Origin: Flavobacterium sp.
GTDB taxonomy: Bacteria; Bacteroidota; Bacteroidia; Flavobacteriales; Flavobacteriaceae
DNA length: 64,000 bases
Reading direction: 5' to 3'
Assembly (NCBI GenBank): GCA_027484725.1
Contig: JAIXSK010000017.1
Location: 62,001 to 126,000, forward strand
Shown: in pieces, positions 63,900 to 64,000 of the stretch
Layout of the letters: each line of letters starts with the position of its first letter
Position numbering within the stretch: the stretch's first letter is position 1
The notes under the pieces: model-generated
Told to the model about the DNA's origin: nothing
The model's input: only the letters and a program-made list of their open reading frames with translations
Databases searched by the model: none
Translations under genes and position numbers: made by a program

Positions 63900-64000
63900 T
63901 TAATTATTATTCTTTAAATACCCCGAATAATCCTCAGGTAAAACCGCATCAATATCACGTAAATACTTCTCTAAAGCATCCATAGTATTGTGCCCGGTAA
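63900..64000 (-). CDS. C-terminal end of a tyrosine integrase (cut by window edge)
   Basis: The last 32 residues are visible, reading TGHNTMDALEKYLRDIDAVL and ending YSGYLKNNN. GHNTMDALEKYLRD is the His/Tyr active-site end of a phage-type tyrosine integrase. The gene runs into the window from the right. Its place at the far side of the accessory region from the tRNA fragment fits the integrase of the whole element, near the second attachment site. Confidence 0.7.
   Translation of the reverse strand, partial: TGHNTMDALEKYLRDIDAVLPEDYSGYLKNNN

Noticed and set aside
37900..64000. A conjugative element (ICE)
   Set aside because: No relaxase of MOB type, VirD4-like coupling protein or tra genes are visible in the part of the element seen here; they could lie outside the window.
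1..64000. CRISPR arrays and rRNA genes
   Set aside because: No regularly spaced direct repeats with unique spacers and no rRNA-like conserved stretches were seen on either strand.

Overview
The window looks like chromosomal DNA of a Bacteroidota member, most likely a Flavobacteriaceae (Flavobacterium-like) species. The support is C-terminal type IX secretion (T9SS) sorting domains on several exported proteins, -7 promoter boxes of the TAnnTTTG type, TPR-type sensor kinases, MKK/MKT-type lipoproteins, and housekeeping genes (alaS, der, era) of the expected kind. No rRNA gene, CRISPR array or complete tRNA gene is visible.

1-10,118: a phenylacetate catabolic cluster, all on the minus strand. 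Read in transcription order it is a TetR-type regulator, then paaE-A-B-C-D (ring epoxidase), paaG (isomerase), a broken four-helix-bundle gene, paaH, paaI, paaJ and the 5' part of paaZ, which runs off the left edge. A near-perfect 20-bp palindrome overlaps the predicted transcription start in front of paaE and is a good candidate operator for the TetR protein.

10,209-37,773: ordinary chromosome. It holds a large Ig-repeat T9SS surface protein, a formylglycine-generating-enzyme-like protein, a rhodanese, a two-kinase/one-regulator signalling operon, envelope beta-propeller proteins and lipoproteins, a GSCFA protein, alaS, an M23 peptidase with a MerR regulator, a LemA/TPM set, a T9SS esterase, der, a cupin protein and era. 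Four related GC-richer intergenic repeats are scattered through 1-37 kb.

37,835 to the right edge: an AT-richer accessory region that I read as an integrated element. It begins with the 3' part of a tRNA-Met(CAU) gene next to era, flanked by an inverted repeat and tandem 12-mers. The C-terminal end of a tyrosine integrase lies at the right edge of the window. Inside are (a) an operon of a T9SS protein, a YD-repeat protein, a DUF6443/RHS toxin with a type-44 toxin tip, and a lipoprotein immunity protein; (b) an HTH-HUH endonuclease-like gene; (c) a module of a minimal tyrosine recombinase behind a nested inverted-repeat structure, a Toprim/DnaG-like protein, an AAA-type NTPase and two further tyrosine recombinases, one with lost catalytic residues; (d) an orphan RHS tip with its own immunity gene and a truncated second copy of the HTH-HUH gene; (e) a YobI-like giant P-loop NTPase facing a membrane-protein/NdpA-like gene pair.

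The most interesting idea is that (a)-(d) form an RHS tip-exchange locus. The same unit (RHS core end, toxin tip, immunity gene, terminator, HTH-HUH gene) occurs twice with nearly equal spacing and encloses a replication/recombination module of a type I cannot match to a named transposon family. This rests on reading the sequence only; no database search was run.
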